Below, one piece after another: positions 51,217 through 58,689 of a stretch of DNA of 64,000 nucleotides. Under the pieces are notes generated by a model, which searched no databases, had not been told where the DNA came from, and saw nothing but the letters and a program-made list of their open reading frames with translations. Both the position numbers and the translations under genes were made by a program. Source of the stretch: Sulfitobacter sp. DSM 110093 (GTDB lineage: Bacteria; Pseudomonadota; Alphaproteobacteria; Rhodobacterales; Rhodobacteraceae); assembly GCF_022788715.1 (NCBI RefSeq), contig NZ_CP085167.1:3283501-3347500 (forward strand), given 5' to 3'. How positions within the stretch are numbered: position 1 is the first letter of the stretch; each line of letters starts with the position of its first letter.

Positions 51217-51504
51217 TCAGTAGAAGGCTGCGGCGTTGTTTGTCAGCACGATACGCGCGACGGCCACGGCGATCAGCACGATCAATGGCGCCAGATCCAG
51301 CCCGCCCATCGGCGGGATCACACTGCGCACGCGGCTATAAACCGGCTCTAGAATGCGGTTCAGCCCGTCCCAGATTTGCGCAACCAAGGGCTGGCGGAGA
51401 TTCAGCACCTGAAAGTTGATCAACCAAGACATGATGACATGTGCGATGACAATGAACCAAACGATGTTCAAAAGTAGCATCAGGATTTGGAACAGTGACG
51501 TCAT
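51217..51504 (-). CDS. YggT family membrane protein
   Basis: A 95-residue protein with two hydrophobic segments and the YggT pattern: VIMSWLINFQVLN, the LEPVYSRVRSVIPPMGGLDL block, and a second helix. YggT proteins are small inner-membrane proteins linked in some species to osmotic stress or to cell-division-site functions. It is divergent from the thioesterase gene by about 130 bases. Confidence 0.9.
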   Translation of the reverse strand: MTSLFQILMLLLNIVWFIVIAHVIMSWLINFQVLNLRQPLVAQIWDGLNRILEPVYSRVRSVIPPMGGLDLAPLIVLIAVAVARIVLTNNAAAFY

Positions 51505-51636
51505 GGAATATCCCCTTGGTGTGACGCAAGACAGTTAAGCGCCCTGCCCCGAAAGGGCAAGAGTGCCGCGACGTATATGCTTGACCCCGCAGACCTTTCG
51601 CCGCAAATCCACGCTGATCTAACAAAGGAAAGCCCA

Positions 51637-52206
51637 ATGTTCCCGATCATCCGCATGGCCAAAGACGTCATTGTCGCCGCGCGGCAGGCGCCGCTGGACA
51701 ATCTGACCGACACCCATGTCAGCCACCACATCTGCTGGCCGCATGACCTCGATATCTGGATGGAGTTGAACAACGGGCGGGCGCTGTCGCTCTATGATCT
51801 GGGCCGCACCGCCATGGCGCAGCGTGCCGGGCTGATCACGCTGCTGCGGAAGAACAAATGGGCAATCACAATCGCAGGCTCAAGCACACGTTTCCGGCGC
51901 CGCATCCGCATGTTTGAGAAGTTCGAGATGCGCAGCCGGACGCTGTGCTGGGATGACAAGTTCATCTATCTTGAGCAATCCATGTGGAAGAAGAACGGCG
52001 AATGCGCGAGCCACGTGCTGTATCGCTCTGCCGTGACGGATAAAAACGGACTGATCCCGCCGGAAAAGGTGCTGGGCGCTATGGGACGGCAACAACCTTC
52101 GCCAGAGGTGCCGAGTTGGGTGGCCGAATGGATCCGCGCCGACAGTCATCGTGCTTGGCCGCCGATGCAGGACGCAAGCACCACTCCTCAACACCCCGCC
52201 GGTTAA
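51637..52206 (+). CDS. Acyl-CoA thioesterase, 4-hydroxybenzoyl-CoA-like hot-dog fold
   Basis: A 189-residue protein with the hot-dog layout of PF13279-type thioesterases. The N-terminal VSHHICWPHDLDIWMELNNG holds the conserved D-x-W/D-x-N block in which the Asp and Asn form the active site. The ATG at 51637 has AGGAA upstream; the longer frame is not family-like. Substrate is unknown. The tail (about 25 residues) is disordered and proline-rich. Confidence 0.85.
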   Translation: MFPIIRMAKDVIVAARQAPLDNLTDTHVSHHICWPHDLDIWMELNNGRALSLYDLGRTAMAQRAGLITLLRKNKWAITIAGSSTRFRRRIRMFEKFEMRSRTLCWDDKFIYLEQSMWKKNGECASHVLYRSAVTDKNGLIPPEKVLGAMGRQQPSPEVPSWVAEWIRADSHRAWPPMQDASTTPQHPAG

Positions 52207-52274
52207 GCCACGCTTGCGCCTTGTCCCGCGCCCTGCTCTAACTCAAACCGAGGCAGGCCGCGAAGGGGCGCATT

Positions 52275-53648
52275 ATGGCAGAGATCACGCGGCGCAAGCG
52301 CATCTGGGGATGGTACTTTTTCGACTGGGCCAGCCAGCCTTATAACACCCTGTTGCTTACCTTCATCTTTGGCCCTTATTTCGCCCAGACCGCTACCAAT
52401 GCGCTGGTCGAAGGCGGGATGGACCTCAGCGCCGCCAAAGCGCAGGCGCAGGCTTATTGGGGTTATGGATTGGCGCTTGCGGGCATTGCGATTGCGATTT
52501 TGGCCCCGGTGTTGGGGGCTGTCGCGGATTCCTCCGGGCGGCGGATGCCTTGGATCTGGCTTTTCTCGGCCATGTATGTGGTGGGCGCAGGCGCGCTGTG
52601 GTGGACTGCCCCGGCAGATTTCTCAATGCTTTGGGCGCTGTTTTTCTTTGGCATTGGCCTGATTGGGATGGAGTTTGCCACGATCTTTACCAATGCCTAT
52701 CTGCCCGAACTGCACCACGACGCGGATGAGCGGGGGCGCATTTCGGGCGATGGCTGGGCCTTTGGATATGCAGGTGGGGTACTGGCGCTGATTGCGATGA
52801 TTGCCCTGTTTCAAAGCGGCGCGAATGGCCGCACCATGGCAGGGCTTACGCCGCTGTTCGGATTGGACCCATCGACAAAGGCTGACACACGCATCGTCGG
52901 CCCGATGGCGGCGATCTGGTATGCTGTTTTTATGATCCCCTTCTTTCTTTACATACGCGACACACCGAAACCCGGTGCTGTGCGCTATCGTGTGGGCGCG
53001 GGTCTGTCGGATTTGCTGCGCACTCTGCGCGGCCTGCCAAAGCATCCCTCATTGCTGGCCTATCTCGGCTCCTCCATGTTCTACCGCGATGCGCTGAACG
53101 GGATGTACACCTTCGGCGGGGTCTATGCGCTTGGCGTGCTGGAGTGGTCCATCCAAGAGATCGGCATCTTTGGCATCCTTGCTGCTATCTCGGGCGCTGT
53201 GTTTTGCGTGCTGGGCGGGCGGATCGACCGGCGCATCGGGCCGATGCCGGTGATCGTGGCCTGCTGCATCATTCTTATCGCAACGGCCTGTCTCATCATC
53301 TCTTTGGGGCCAAATTCGGTTATGGGCGTTTCTTTGCCAGAGGGGTCTGCCCTGCCCGATATCCTGTTCTACGTTGCTGGTGCATCCATCGGCGCGGCGG
53401 GCGGTGCACTACAGGCATCATCGCGTAACATGCTGACACGGCAGGGAAACCCTGAGCGGATGACCGAAGCCTTCGGCCTTTATGCGCTGTCGGGCAAAGC
53501 GACATCTTTCCTCGCGCCTGCGCTGATCGGGCTGACAAGTGACATCACCGGCAGCCAAAGGTTGGGCATTACCCCTGTTGTTGGGCTTTTCATCATCGGA
53601 TTGATCCTGTTAGCGTGGGTCAAACCCAAGGGAGATTTCGCCACATGA
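52275..53648 (+). CDS. MFS transporter of the UMF1/Atg22 type
   Basis: A 457-residue membrane protein with about twelve helices. The N-terminus WGWYFFDWASQPYNTLLLTF is the UMF1 (Atg22-like) hallmark. Related yeast Atg22 exports amino acids from the vacuole; bacterial substrates are unknown. It is the first gene of an operon with mepA, whose ATG overlaps its stop (ATGA). Confidence 0.9.
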   Translation: MAEITRRKRIWGWYFFDWASQPYNTLLLTFIFGPYFAQTATNALVEGGMDLSAAKAQAQAYWGYGLALAGIAIAILAPVLGAVADSSGRRMPWIWLFSAMYVVGAGALWWTAPADFSMLWALFFFGIGLIGMEFATIFTNAYLPELHHDADERGRISGDGWAFGYAGGVLALIAMIALFQSGANGRTMAGLTPLFGLDPSTKADTRIVGPMAAIWYAVFMIPFFLYIRDTPKPGAVRYRVGAGLSDLLRTLRGLPKHPSLLAYLGSSMFYRDALNGMYTFGGVYALGVLEWSIQEIGIFGILAAISGAVFCVLGGRIDRRIGPMPVIVACCIILIATACLIISLGPNSVMGVSLPEGSALPDILFYVAGASIGAAGGALQASSRNMLTRQGNPERMTEAFGLYALSGKATSFLAPALIGLTSDITGSQRLGITPVVGLFIIGLILLAWVKPKGDFAT

Positions 53649-54589
53649 CGCTGCTTCGCACCCTGACCTCCGTGGCACTGGCCTTTGCGCTCGCCTCCTG
53701 CGGGGGCGACCGGACCGAAACCGATATCAGCGGCGAAAAAGTCGCCCTGCCGACCATCGGGTCATCGGGCGGCGCGCTGAGCAACGTGGAGGCAAAGCGC
53801 CTGTTCGGGGCCAAGAATTTCGCCTCTGCTCAATCGCCCGCCGCCTATGGCAGCTACTCCAAAGGCTGCCTTGCCGGGGCCGAACAACTGGCGGAAACCG
53901 GGCCGACATGGCAGGCCATGCGCCTATCGCGCAACCGCAACTGGGCACATCCTGAGATGATCGATATGGTCAAAAAGCTCAGCCGCAAAGCCGCACAACA
54001 ACCGGGTTGGGAGGGCGTCTATGTCGGCGATATGAGCCAACCGCGCGGGGGGCCGATGTTGACCGGCCACGCTAGCCACCAAATGGGGTTGGATGCTGAT
54101 ATCTGGATGCTGCCGCCAAAGTCGCTGAACCTCAGCCGTGCACAACGTGAGAATATCTCGTCGATTTCCATGCGTCGCTCCAGCGGGGCCTATGTAAATT
54201 CGTCGTGGACGCCTGCGCATCACGAAGTCATCAAGGCCGCAGCCCAAGACCCCCGCACCGCCCGCATCTTTGTTTTCCCCGGTGCCAAGGTGCAGATGTG
54301 CGCAGATGAAAAGGGCGACCGCAGCTATCTGCGCAAAATCCGTCCTTGGTATGGGCACCACTACCATTTCCACATCCGCATCGTCTGCCCCAAAGGTGCG
54401 CGCGGCTGTGTGGATCAAACCCCGCCGCCACCCGGTGACGGTTGTGCCGATGCACGCCAATGGCAGGCCAATATCATTAACCCGCCAAAGCCGGATCCGA
54501 ACACGCCCAAGACAACGCCCAAACCCAAGCGCGAGCTGCTGCTTGCGGACCTGCCTGCGCAATGCAACGCCGTCTTGAACGCAAACTGA
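53645..54589 (+). CDS. mepA: Penicillin-insensitive murein endopeptidase MepA (M74)
   Basis: A 314-residue LAS-type zinc endopeptidase that cuts D-Ala-meso-DAP cross-links of peptidoglycan. Zinc-ligand blocks are GHASHQMGLDADIWM and HHYHFHIRIVCP. The signal ends in ALASCGGD, so it is probably a lipoprotein (lipobox LASC). The C-terminus has a proline/lysine-rich linker (KPDPNTPKTTPKPK). It overlaps the MFS stop and the following gene by 28 bases. Confidence 0.93.
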   Translation: MTLLRTLTSVALAFALASCGGDRTETDISGEKVALPTIGSSGGALSNVEAKRLFGAKNFASAQSPAAYGSYSKGCLAGAEQLAETGPTWQAMRLSRNRNWAHPEMIDMVKKLSRKAAQQPGWEGVYVGDMSQPRGGPMLTGHASHQMGLDADIWMLPPKSLNLSRAQRENISSISMRRSSGAYVNSSWTPAHHEVIKAAAQDPRTARIFVFPGAKVQMCADEKGDRSYLRKIRPWYGHHYHFHIRIVCPKGARGCVDQTPPPPGDGCADARQWQANIINPPKPDPNTPKTTPKPKRELLLADLPAQCNAVLNAN

Positions 54590-55476
54590 TCCGCGCCTTC
54601 CTACCGCTTTGTTTGCTAATGTCCTGCGCGGCCCCCGCCGCGCAGACACAGCCGGTGGTGCAGGTGGACAGCGTGCTAACATGGGCGCATCCGGCCCCGT
54701 GGTTCGGCGGCTTTTCGGGTGTCGAAGTCAATGCCGATGGCACGCAACTAACGGCGGTGTCTGACCGTGGGCGGGTCGTGCAGGCCCGCATGGTCCGCGA
54801 AGAGGGTCGCTTGGTCGCTGTTGAACTTGAGGCACACGCGCCCCTCAAAGGGCCAAAGGGCAACGCCTTGCGTGATAAAATGCGTGATGCTGAAGCGCTG
54901 GCGCAGGATGACACTGGGCAGCTTTATGTGGCATTCGAACACAGCCATCACGTGGCCCGGCTAGACCCTGAAAGCGGGGTGACCATGCCGTTGCCCAAAC
55001 ACAAAGATTTCGCTGGGTTTGAGCCGAACGCGGGGATGGAGACGCTGGCCGCCCACCCTGACGGGCGGCTCTTTACCATGCCCGAACGCTCCGGAGCCGA
55101 AGACCGCCCCTTTCCGCTTTATGCCTTTGACGGCAGGGCATGGTCAGTGGTGGGAGAGATCCCGCGCCGGGGCCCTTTCCTGCCTGTGGATGCGGACTTT
55201 GCCGAGGGTGGCACGCTATACCTTTTGGAGCGCACGGTGACGCCGCTGGGGTTCCGCAGCCGCATTCGCAGTTTCGACCTCACCGCACCAAACCTTGGCG
55301 AAACCACTTTGCTGACGTCTGGCCCCGGTCGATATGACAACCTTGAAGCGCTCAGCACTTGGCAAGACGCGGCAGGACAAACCCGCCTTATCCTGCTGTC
55401 GGACGATAATTTCTTCCCGGTGCAGCGCAATGAGGTCGTTGAGCTGATCCTTGCCAAATCGGGTTCCGAAGACTAA
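54562..55476 (+). CDS. Esterase-like-activity-of-phytase family lipoprotein
   Basis: A 304-residue exported protein (hydrophobic FLPLCLLMSC, predicted lipobox LMSC, C22). The mature part is a beta-propeller-like repeat protein of the PF13449 type. Blocks such as GFSGVEVNADGTQLTAVSDR, FEPNAGMETLAAHPDGRLF and YDNLEALSTWQD match the family. Some members have esterase activity; the catalytic role is not well established. Its start is 28 bases inside mepA, so translation is coupled. Confidence 0.85.
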   Translation: MQRRLERKLIRAFLPLCLLMSCAAPAAQTQPVVQVDSVLTWAHPAPWFGGFSGVEVNADGTQLTAVSDRGRVVQARMVREEGRLVAVELEAHAPLKGPKGNALRDKMRDAEALAQDDTGQLYVAFEHSHHVARLDPESGVTMPLPKHKDFAGFEPNAGMETLAAHPDGRLFTMPERSGAEDRPFPLYAFDGRAWSVVGEIPRRGPFLPVDADFAEGGTLYLLERTVTPLGFRSRIRSFDLTAPNLGETTLLTSGPGRYDNLEALSTWQDAAGQTRLILLSDDNFFPVQRNEVVELILAKSGSED

Positions 55477-55540
55477 AGACCATTCCGTCTGCGATCCCCG
55501 CAGGCCAAGTCGCCGCACCCTTGCACAAAACGGTTCACAT

Positions 55541-56161
55541 ATGACACGCACCTATCTCCCCGGCATTCTTGCCATGGCCGCCATCGTCGTGGCCTCGAAT
55601 ATCCTTGTTCAGTTCCTGTTTGGCCAATGGCTAACGTGGGGCGCTTTCACCTATCCGCTCGCTTTCCTTGTCACCGATGTGATGAACCGCCTCTACGGCG
55701 CCTCCGCCGCGCGCCGGGTCGTGTTGGTGGGTTTCGTCGTCGGCCTCATCTGCTCGCTGATCGGCACCCAGATCATGGGCGAATTTGGTCCGCTGGTAAC
55801 GGTTCGCATCGCCGTCGCTTCGGGCACCGCATTCCTCGTGGCGCAACTGCTTGACGTAACGATCTTCAACCGCTTCCGCGATGGCGCGTGGTGGCGCGCG
55901 CCTTTGGTCAGCACGCTGATCAGCAGCGCGATCGATACGGCGCTGTTCTTCTCCATCGCGTTCTCGGCCAGCCTGTCGTTCATTCACCCCGCGACCGATG
56001 TCGCTTGGGCGACCGAGGCTTTGCCGCTGTTGGGCGCAGGCCCCGTTGCGCCGCTTTGGGTCTCGCTCGCCGTGGCGGATTGGTCGGTGAAACTGGCCAT
56101 CGCACTGGTTGCGCTGATCCCCTTCCGGCTGCTGACCGCACGGCTGACCGCCCGCGCTTGA
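55541..56161 (+). CDS. yhhQ: Queuosine precursor transporter (YhhQ/VUT family)
   Basis: A 206-residue protein with about six helices. The N-terminus VASNILVQFLF and TYPLAFLVTDVMNRLYG are VUT/YhhQ hallmarks. In E. coli YhhQ imports preQ0 and preQ1 for tRNA queuosine synthesis. I looked for a preQ1 riboswitch in the 64-base interval before the start and saw none. A short GC-rich hairpin follows the stop (about 56171-56187). Confidence 0.9.
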   Translation: MTRTYLPGILAMAAIVVASNILVQFLFGQWLTWGAFTYPLAFLVTDVMNRLYGASAARRVVLVGFVVGLICSLIGTQIMGEFGPLVTVRIAVASGTAFLVAQLLDVTIFNRFRDGAWWRAPLVSTLISSAIDTALFFSIAFSASLSFIHPATDVAWATEALPLLGAGPVAPLWVSLAVADWSVKLAIALVALIPFRLLTARLTARA

Positions 56162-56263
56162 TACCGGCGCAGGGGGGCCCGCCCCCTTGCCGCCGCACCG
56201 TCCAAAAAAACGCTTTGCGAATTTCAAAACCTGTGCAACGCTCAGGGTGAGTTCAACAAATGT

Positions 56264-56279
56264 AAAGGAGGTGATCCAG
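56264..56279 (+). promoter_or_regulatory. Ultra-long Shine-Dalgarno sequence (16-base match to the 16S 3' end)
   Basis: AAAGGAGGTGATCCAG is the exact reverse complement of CTGGATCACCTCCTTT, the 3' end of alphaproteobacterial 16S rRNA as I know it. AGGAGG ends seven bases before the GTG at 56279, the ideal spacing. Such length greatly exceeds usual ribosome sites in this window. Confidence 0.75.
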
Positions 56280-56335
56280 TGTCAAGAAAGGTATTGGAGC
56301 GAGGTGTCGGAACAGCCAGCGGGGTTTCTTGCTAG
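56279..56335 (+). CDS. Candidate 18-codon small ORF or leader peptide
   Basis: GTG start, 18 sense codons, TAG stop; the peptide reads VSRKVLERGVGTASGVSC. It follows the long Shine-Dalgarno at ideal spacing, which argues for translation. It is basic and ends in a cysteine. I recognise no family. It may be a leader peptide, a small protein, or a ribosome-loading site in a regulatory RNA. Composition gives no independent support because the ORF is so short. Confidence 0.4.
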   Translation: MSRKVLERGVGTASGVSC

Positions 56336-56405
56336 GGCAGCCCCTGGCAGTGCAACCACCTGGTGGACATCGGTCTAACCGATCCCCCTCCTGAAACCAT
56401 TCGAT

Positions 56406-56431
56406 TGGGCCGTTCCGCAAGGGGCGGCCCA
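56406..56431 (+). terminator. GNRA-capped hairpin upstream of arfB
   Basis: The stem GGGCCGTTCC with GGGGCGGCCC (10 pairs, two of them G-T) is extended by one T-A pair and closed by a GCAA tetraloop. ATTTCGCATT follows, a weak T-rich tail. It could terminate a small transcript that starts before 56264, or act as a structured element in an arfB leader. Confidence 0.55.
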
Positions 56432-56492
56432 TTTCGCATTCCCCCTTCACCCTCACGGCGCAGACTGGCATGTTACCGGGCAAGGAGAGCCC

Positions 56493-56915
56493 ATGCTGCA
56501 CATCAACGATGACATCGCCATTCACGACTGGGAGCTGACCGAAAGCTTCATGCGCGCCTCCGGTCCCGGCGGGCAGAATGTGAACAAGGTCTCTTCGGCG
56601 GTGGAATTGCGGTTCGAGGCCGCCACCTCGCCATCGCTGCCGCAGCCGGTCAAGAACCGCCTGCGCCGTCTGGCCGGGCGCCGCTGGACCACCGAAGGCG
56701 CGCTGGTGTTGCAATGTGACGAAACCCGCAGTCAGGCCCGCAATCGCGAATTGGTGCGCGAGCGGCTGGCCGAGCTGATCCGCACCGCCCTGACCCCGCC
56801 CAAACGCCGCATCGCGACCCGCCCGACGCTGGGGTCAAAGAAACGCCGTCTTAAGGCGAAGAAGGTGCGTGGCGAGGTTAAGGCAATGCGCGGCAAGGTT
56901 GACCCGAATACCTGA
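56493..56915 (+). CDS. arfB: Alternative ribosome-rescue factor B (ArfB, YaeJ)
   Basis: A 140-residue peptidyl-tRNA hydrolase that frees stalled ribosomes lacking a stop codon. The GGQ motif is residues 26-28 in ASGPGGQNVNK. The C-terminal tail is rich in Lys and Arg (SKKRRLKAKKVRGEVKAMRG), the part that enters the mRNA channel. AAGGAG lies five bases before the ATG. It ends three bases from the convergent cobF stop. Alphaproteobacteria such as Caulobacter use ArfB to back up trans-translation. Confidence 0.93.
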   Translation: MLHINDDIAIHDWELTESFMRASGPGGQNVNKVSSAVELRFEAATSPSLPQPVKNRLRRLAGRRWTTEGALVLQCDETRSQARNRELVRERLAELIRTALTPPKRRIATRPTLGSKKRRLKAKKVRGEVKAMRGKVDPNT

Positions 56916-56918
56916 GCC

Positions 56919-57668
56919 TTAACTCCGCCGCAGCAGATAGATGTCCATGATCCAGCCATGCGCCGCCCGCGCCGCCGCGCGTGTTGCGATAATGTCTTCG
57001 GTGACGTCAGCCAACGGGCCATGGCGGATGATCTCTTCGGCCATGCCGACATAGGCCCCCCACCAGATCTCCACACCCGCTGGGTCCAGCGTCTGAAAAG
57101 CGCAATCCCCATCCAGCATGATGACCAGCGTATCGACCCCCTCCGGCCAGCCGTGATCGCGCAGCTGCCGCCCGGTGGTCACCATAAAAGGCGCACCGAT
57201 CTCATTCAGCGGGATCGCATGAGACGCGGTCAGCCCTTGCAAGGAGGTGATTCCGGGGATCACGGTCATACGCGGTGCGGGATCCAGCCGCGCGGCGATG
57301 CGCAGGGTGCTGTCATAAAGCGACGGATCGCCCCAGACCAGCAGCGCCACCCGCCGCGCCGTTGGATGCTGCGCCATTGCCGCGCGCCAGGCATCCGCGA
57401 TCGCGTCATGCCACTGGTCGACGCGCGCGCGATATTCCTCAATCGCGGGGTCGCGCACGGGCAAATCAAAGCCGACGATCTGCACCGCCTCATTGGTCAG
57501 CACCTCGTCGCAAATGCTGCGCCGCAGCGCCGCCAGATCATCCTTGCCTGCGCCCTTTTGCGGGATCAAGATCAGGTCTTGCGCGTTCATCGCCCGGATC
57601 GCTTGCAGCGTTAAATGCTCAGGGCTGCCGGTGCCGATGCCGATCAATGTCAGCTCAAGTTCACTCAT
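56919..57668 (-). CDS. cobF: Precorrin-6A synthase (deacetylating) CobF
   Basis: A 249-residue SAM-dependent methyltransferase of the tetrapyrrole family. It methylates C1 of precorrin-5 and removes the acetyl group in the aerobic cobalamin pathway. The N-terminal LTLIGIGTGSPEHLTLQA loop and LVWGDPSLYDSTLRI motif are typical, and GITSLQGLTASHAIPLNEIG is the CobF-specific block. Its start overlaps DUF1636 (ATGA). It is the last gene of the cobL-cobF run. Confidence 0.93.
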   Translation of the reverse strand: MSELELTLIGIGTGSPEHLTLQAIRAMNAQDLILIPQKGAGKDDLAALRRSICDEVLTNEAVQIVGFDLPVRDPAIEEYRARVDQWHDAIADAWRAAMAQHPTARRVALLVWGDPSLYDSTLRIAARLDPAPRMTVIPGITSLQGLTASHAIPLNEIGAPFMVTTGRQLRDHGWPEGVDTLVIMLDGDCAFQTLDPAGVEIWWGAYVGMAEEIIRHGPLADVTEDIIATRAAARAAHGWIMDIYLLRRS

Positions 57669-57967
57669 CCCGGTATCCTCGCGATTGCCTTCAAACGCAG
57701 CCCACCCAACACCCGTGCATCAGGAAATTTCCCATCGGCGGAGGCGGCATAGAGCGTCACGAAGCGGCGCAGGTCATCCATGTCGGCTTCGGTGATCTCT
57801 CCGAACAGATAGGCCACCTTGCCCGGCGCGCGAAAGGCAACCGTCTGCGCCCGCGTGCAGCCTGACATACAGTCGATGCCCTCGACCTCCACGTCAGACA
57901 ATCCGGCGCGGACAACGTGCAGAAAACCGCCATCGGCGGTGCAAGAGGTGCAAACGAAAGCCTTCAC
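57665..57967 (-). CDS. DUF1636 small cysteine-rich protein in the cobalamin operon
   Basis: A 100-residue protein with two Cys pairs, CTSC (about residues 6-9) and CMSGC (about 33-37). The pattern resembles thioredoxin-like [2Fe-2S] ferredoxins, in which two such pairs bind the cluster. DUF1636 genes recur in cobalamin clusters of alphaproteobacteria, as I recall, but I know no assigned function. The start is GTG within a GTGA overlap with the cobA stop, and the gene overlaps cobF (ATGA). A redox partner or metal handling role is plausible. Confidence 0.85.
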   Translation of the reverse strand: MKAFVCTSCTADGGFLHVVRAGLSDVEVEGIDCMSGCTRAQTVAFRAPGKVAYLFGEITEADMDDLRRFVTLYAASADGKFPDARVLGGLRLKAIARIPG

Positions 57968-58689
57968 GCCTCGAACTCGGCCAGAGGCCCGTAAAAGATC
58001 AGCGCGGGCGTGGTGCTGCTGGCGCTCTCCAGATAGCTGGCCAGAGTTTCGATGGTGAACCGCTGCACCTTCTCCGCCGGGGTCGAAACCGCCTCGGCCA
58101 GCAGCGCGGGCGTGGTGCCAGGCAACCCGTGTTCGATCAATCGTGCGGCGAGGCCAGCAAAGGTGCGTTTGCCCATATAGACAACGGTGGTCGCCATCGG
58201 ATCGGCCAAAGCGGCCATGTTCACGTCATGGGGCAATTCGCCCGTCACATCCGCGCCGGTAATGAACTGCACGCGCCGCGCTGTCATGCGGCGGGTCAGC
58301 GGAATGCCCGCGGTCGCAGCGGCGGCTGAGGCGGCGGTGACACCTGGTACGATCTCGAAAGGGATATCCGCCGCGCGCAGCGCAATGATTTCTTCCTCCA
58401 GCCGTCCGAACATGCCGCTATCCCCGGATTTCAACCGCACAACATTCAGCCCGGCCTGAGCATGATCGACCAAGACCCGGCTCACATGGTCTTGCTTGGG
58501 CGAGGCACGCCCGGCCCGTTTGCCGACGCCGATCAAGTCCGCATCGGGCCGCGCGTGCTCCAAGATCGGGCCTGCGCTGAGGTCGTCAAACAGCACCACA
58601 TCCGCCGCCTGCAACCGCGCCACGGCCTTGACGGTCAGCAGTTCCGGATCACCGGGGCCGGAAGAAACGAAGGAAACAAAGCCCCCCAT
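57964..58689 (-). CDS. cobA: Uroporphyrinogen-III C-methyltransferase CobA
   Basis: A 241-residue single-domain SUMT that converts uroporphyrinogen III to precorrin-2. Hallmarks are SFVSSGPGDPELLTVKA at the N-terminus, VVRLKSGDSGMFGRLEEEI and VYMGKRTFAGLA. It is not fused to a dehydrogenase domain, unlike CysG. The ATG at 58689 overlaps the cobB stop (TGATG); a GTG one codon earlier is possible. Confidence 0.93.
   Translation of the reverse strand: MGGFVSFVSSGPGDPELLTVKAVARLQAADVVLFDDLSAGPILEHARPDADLIGVGKRAGRASPKQDHVSRVLVDHAQAGLNVVRLKSGDSGMFGRLEEEIIALRAADIPFEIVPGVTAASAAAATAGIPLTRRMTARRVQFITGADVTGELPHDVNMAALADPMATTVVYMGKRTFAGLAARLIEHGLPGTTPALLAEAVSTPAEKVQRFTIETLASYLESASSTTPALIFYGPLAEFEA

Larger units (their letters stand above)
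56162..56492 (+). other. 331-base gap before arfB with a structured leader or small RNA candidate
   Basis: The region has a minor hairpin after yhhQ (56171-56187, AGGGGG with CCCCCT) and an ATGTAA start-stop at 56260-56265. The Shine-Dalgarno AAAGGAGGTGATCCAG at 56264-56279 is followed by an 18-codon ORF. Inverted repeats follow: GCCA..GGGG with CCCCTGGC at 56315-56348, and ATCGGTCTAACCGAT at 56369-56383. A C-rich stretch CCCCCTCCT (56384-56392) precedes a GCAA-capped hairpin at 56406-56431. Nothing here matches an rRNA or tRNA. The combination is listed separately below as finer features. Confidence 0.6.

Noticed and set aside
55477..55540. preQ1 riboswitch before yhhQ
   Set aside because: The 64-base interval lacks the A-rich pseudoknot tail and stem arrangement of preQ1 classes I know.
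56264..56279. 16S rRNA gene fragment on the minus strand
   Set aside because: The match to the 16S 3' end is only 16 bases and no other 16S sequence flanks it. Its spacing to a GTG fits a Shine-Dalgarno sequence better.
56279..56460. Read-through or frameshift extension of the 18-codon ORF past TAG
   Set aside because: The frame after TAG and the neighbouring frame (ending TAA at 56376-56378) give no recognisable protein, and no clear slippery site or recoding element is visible.
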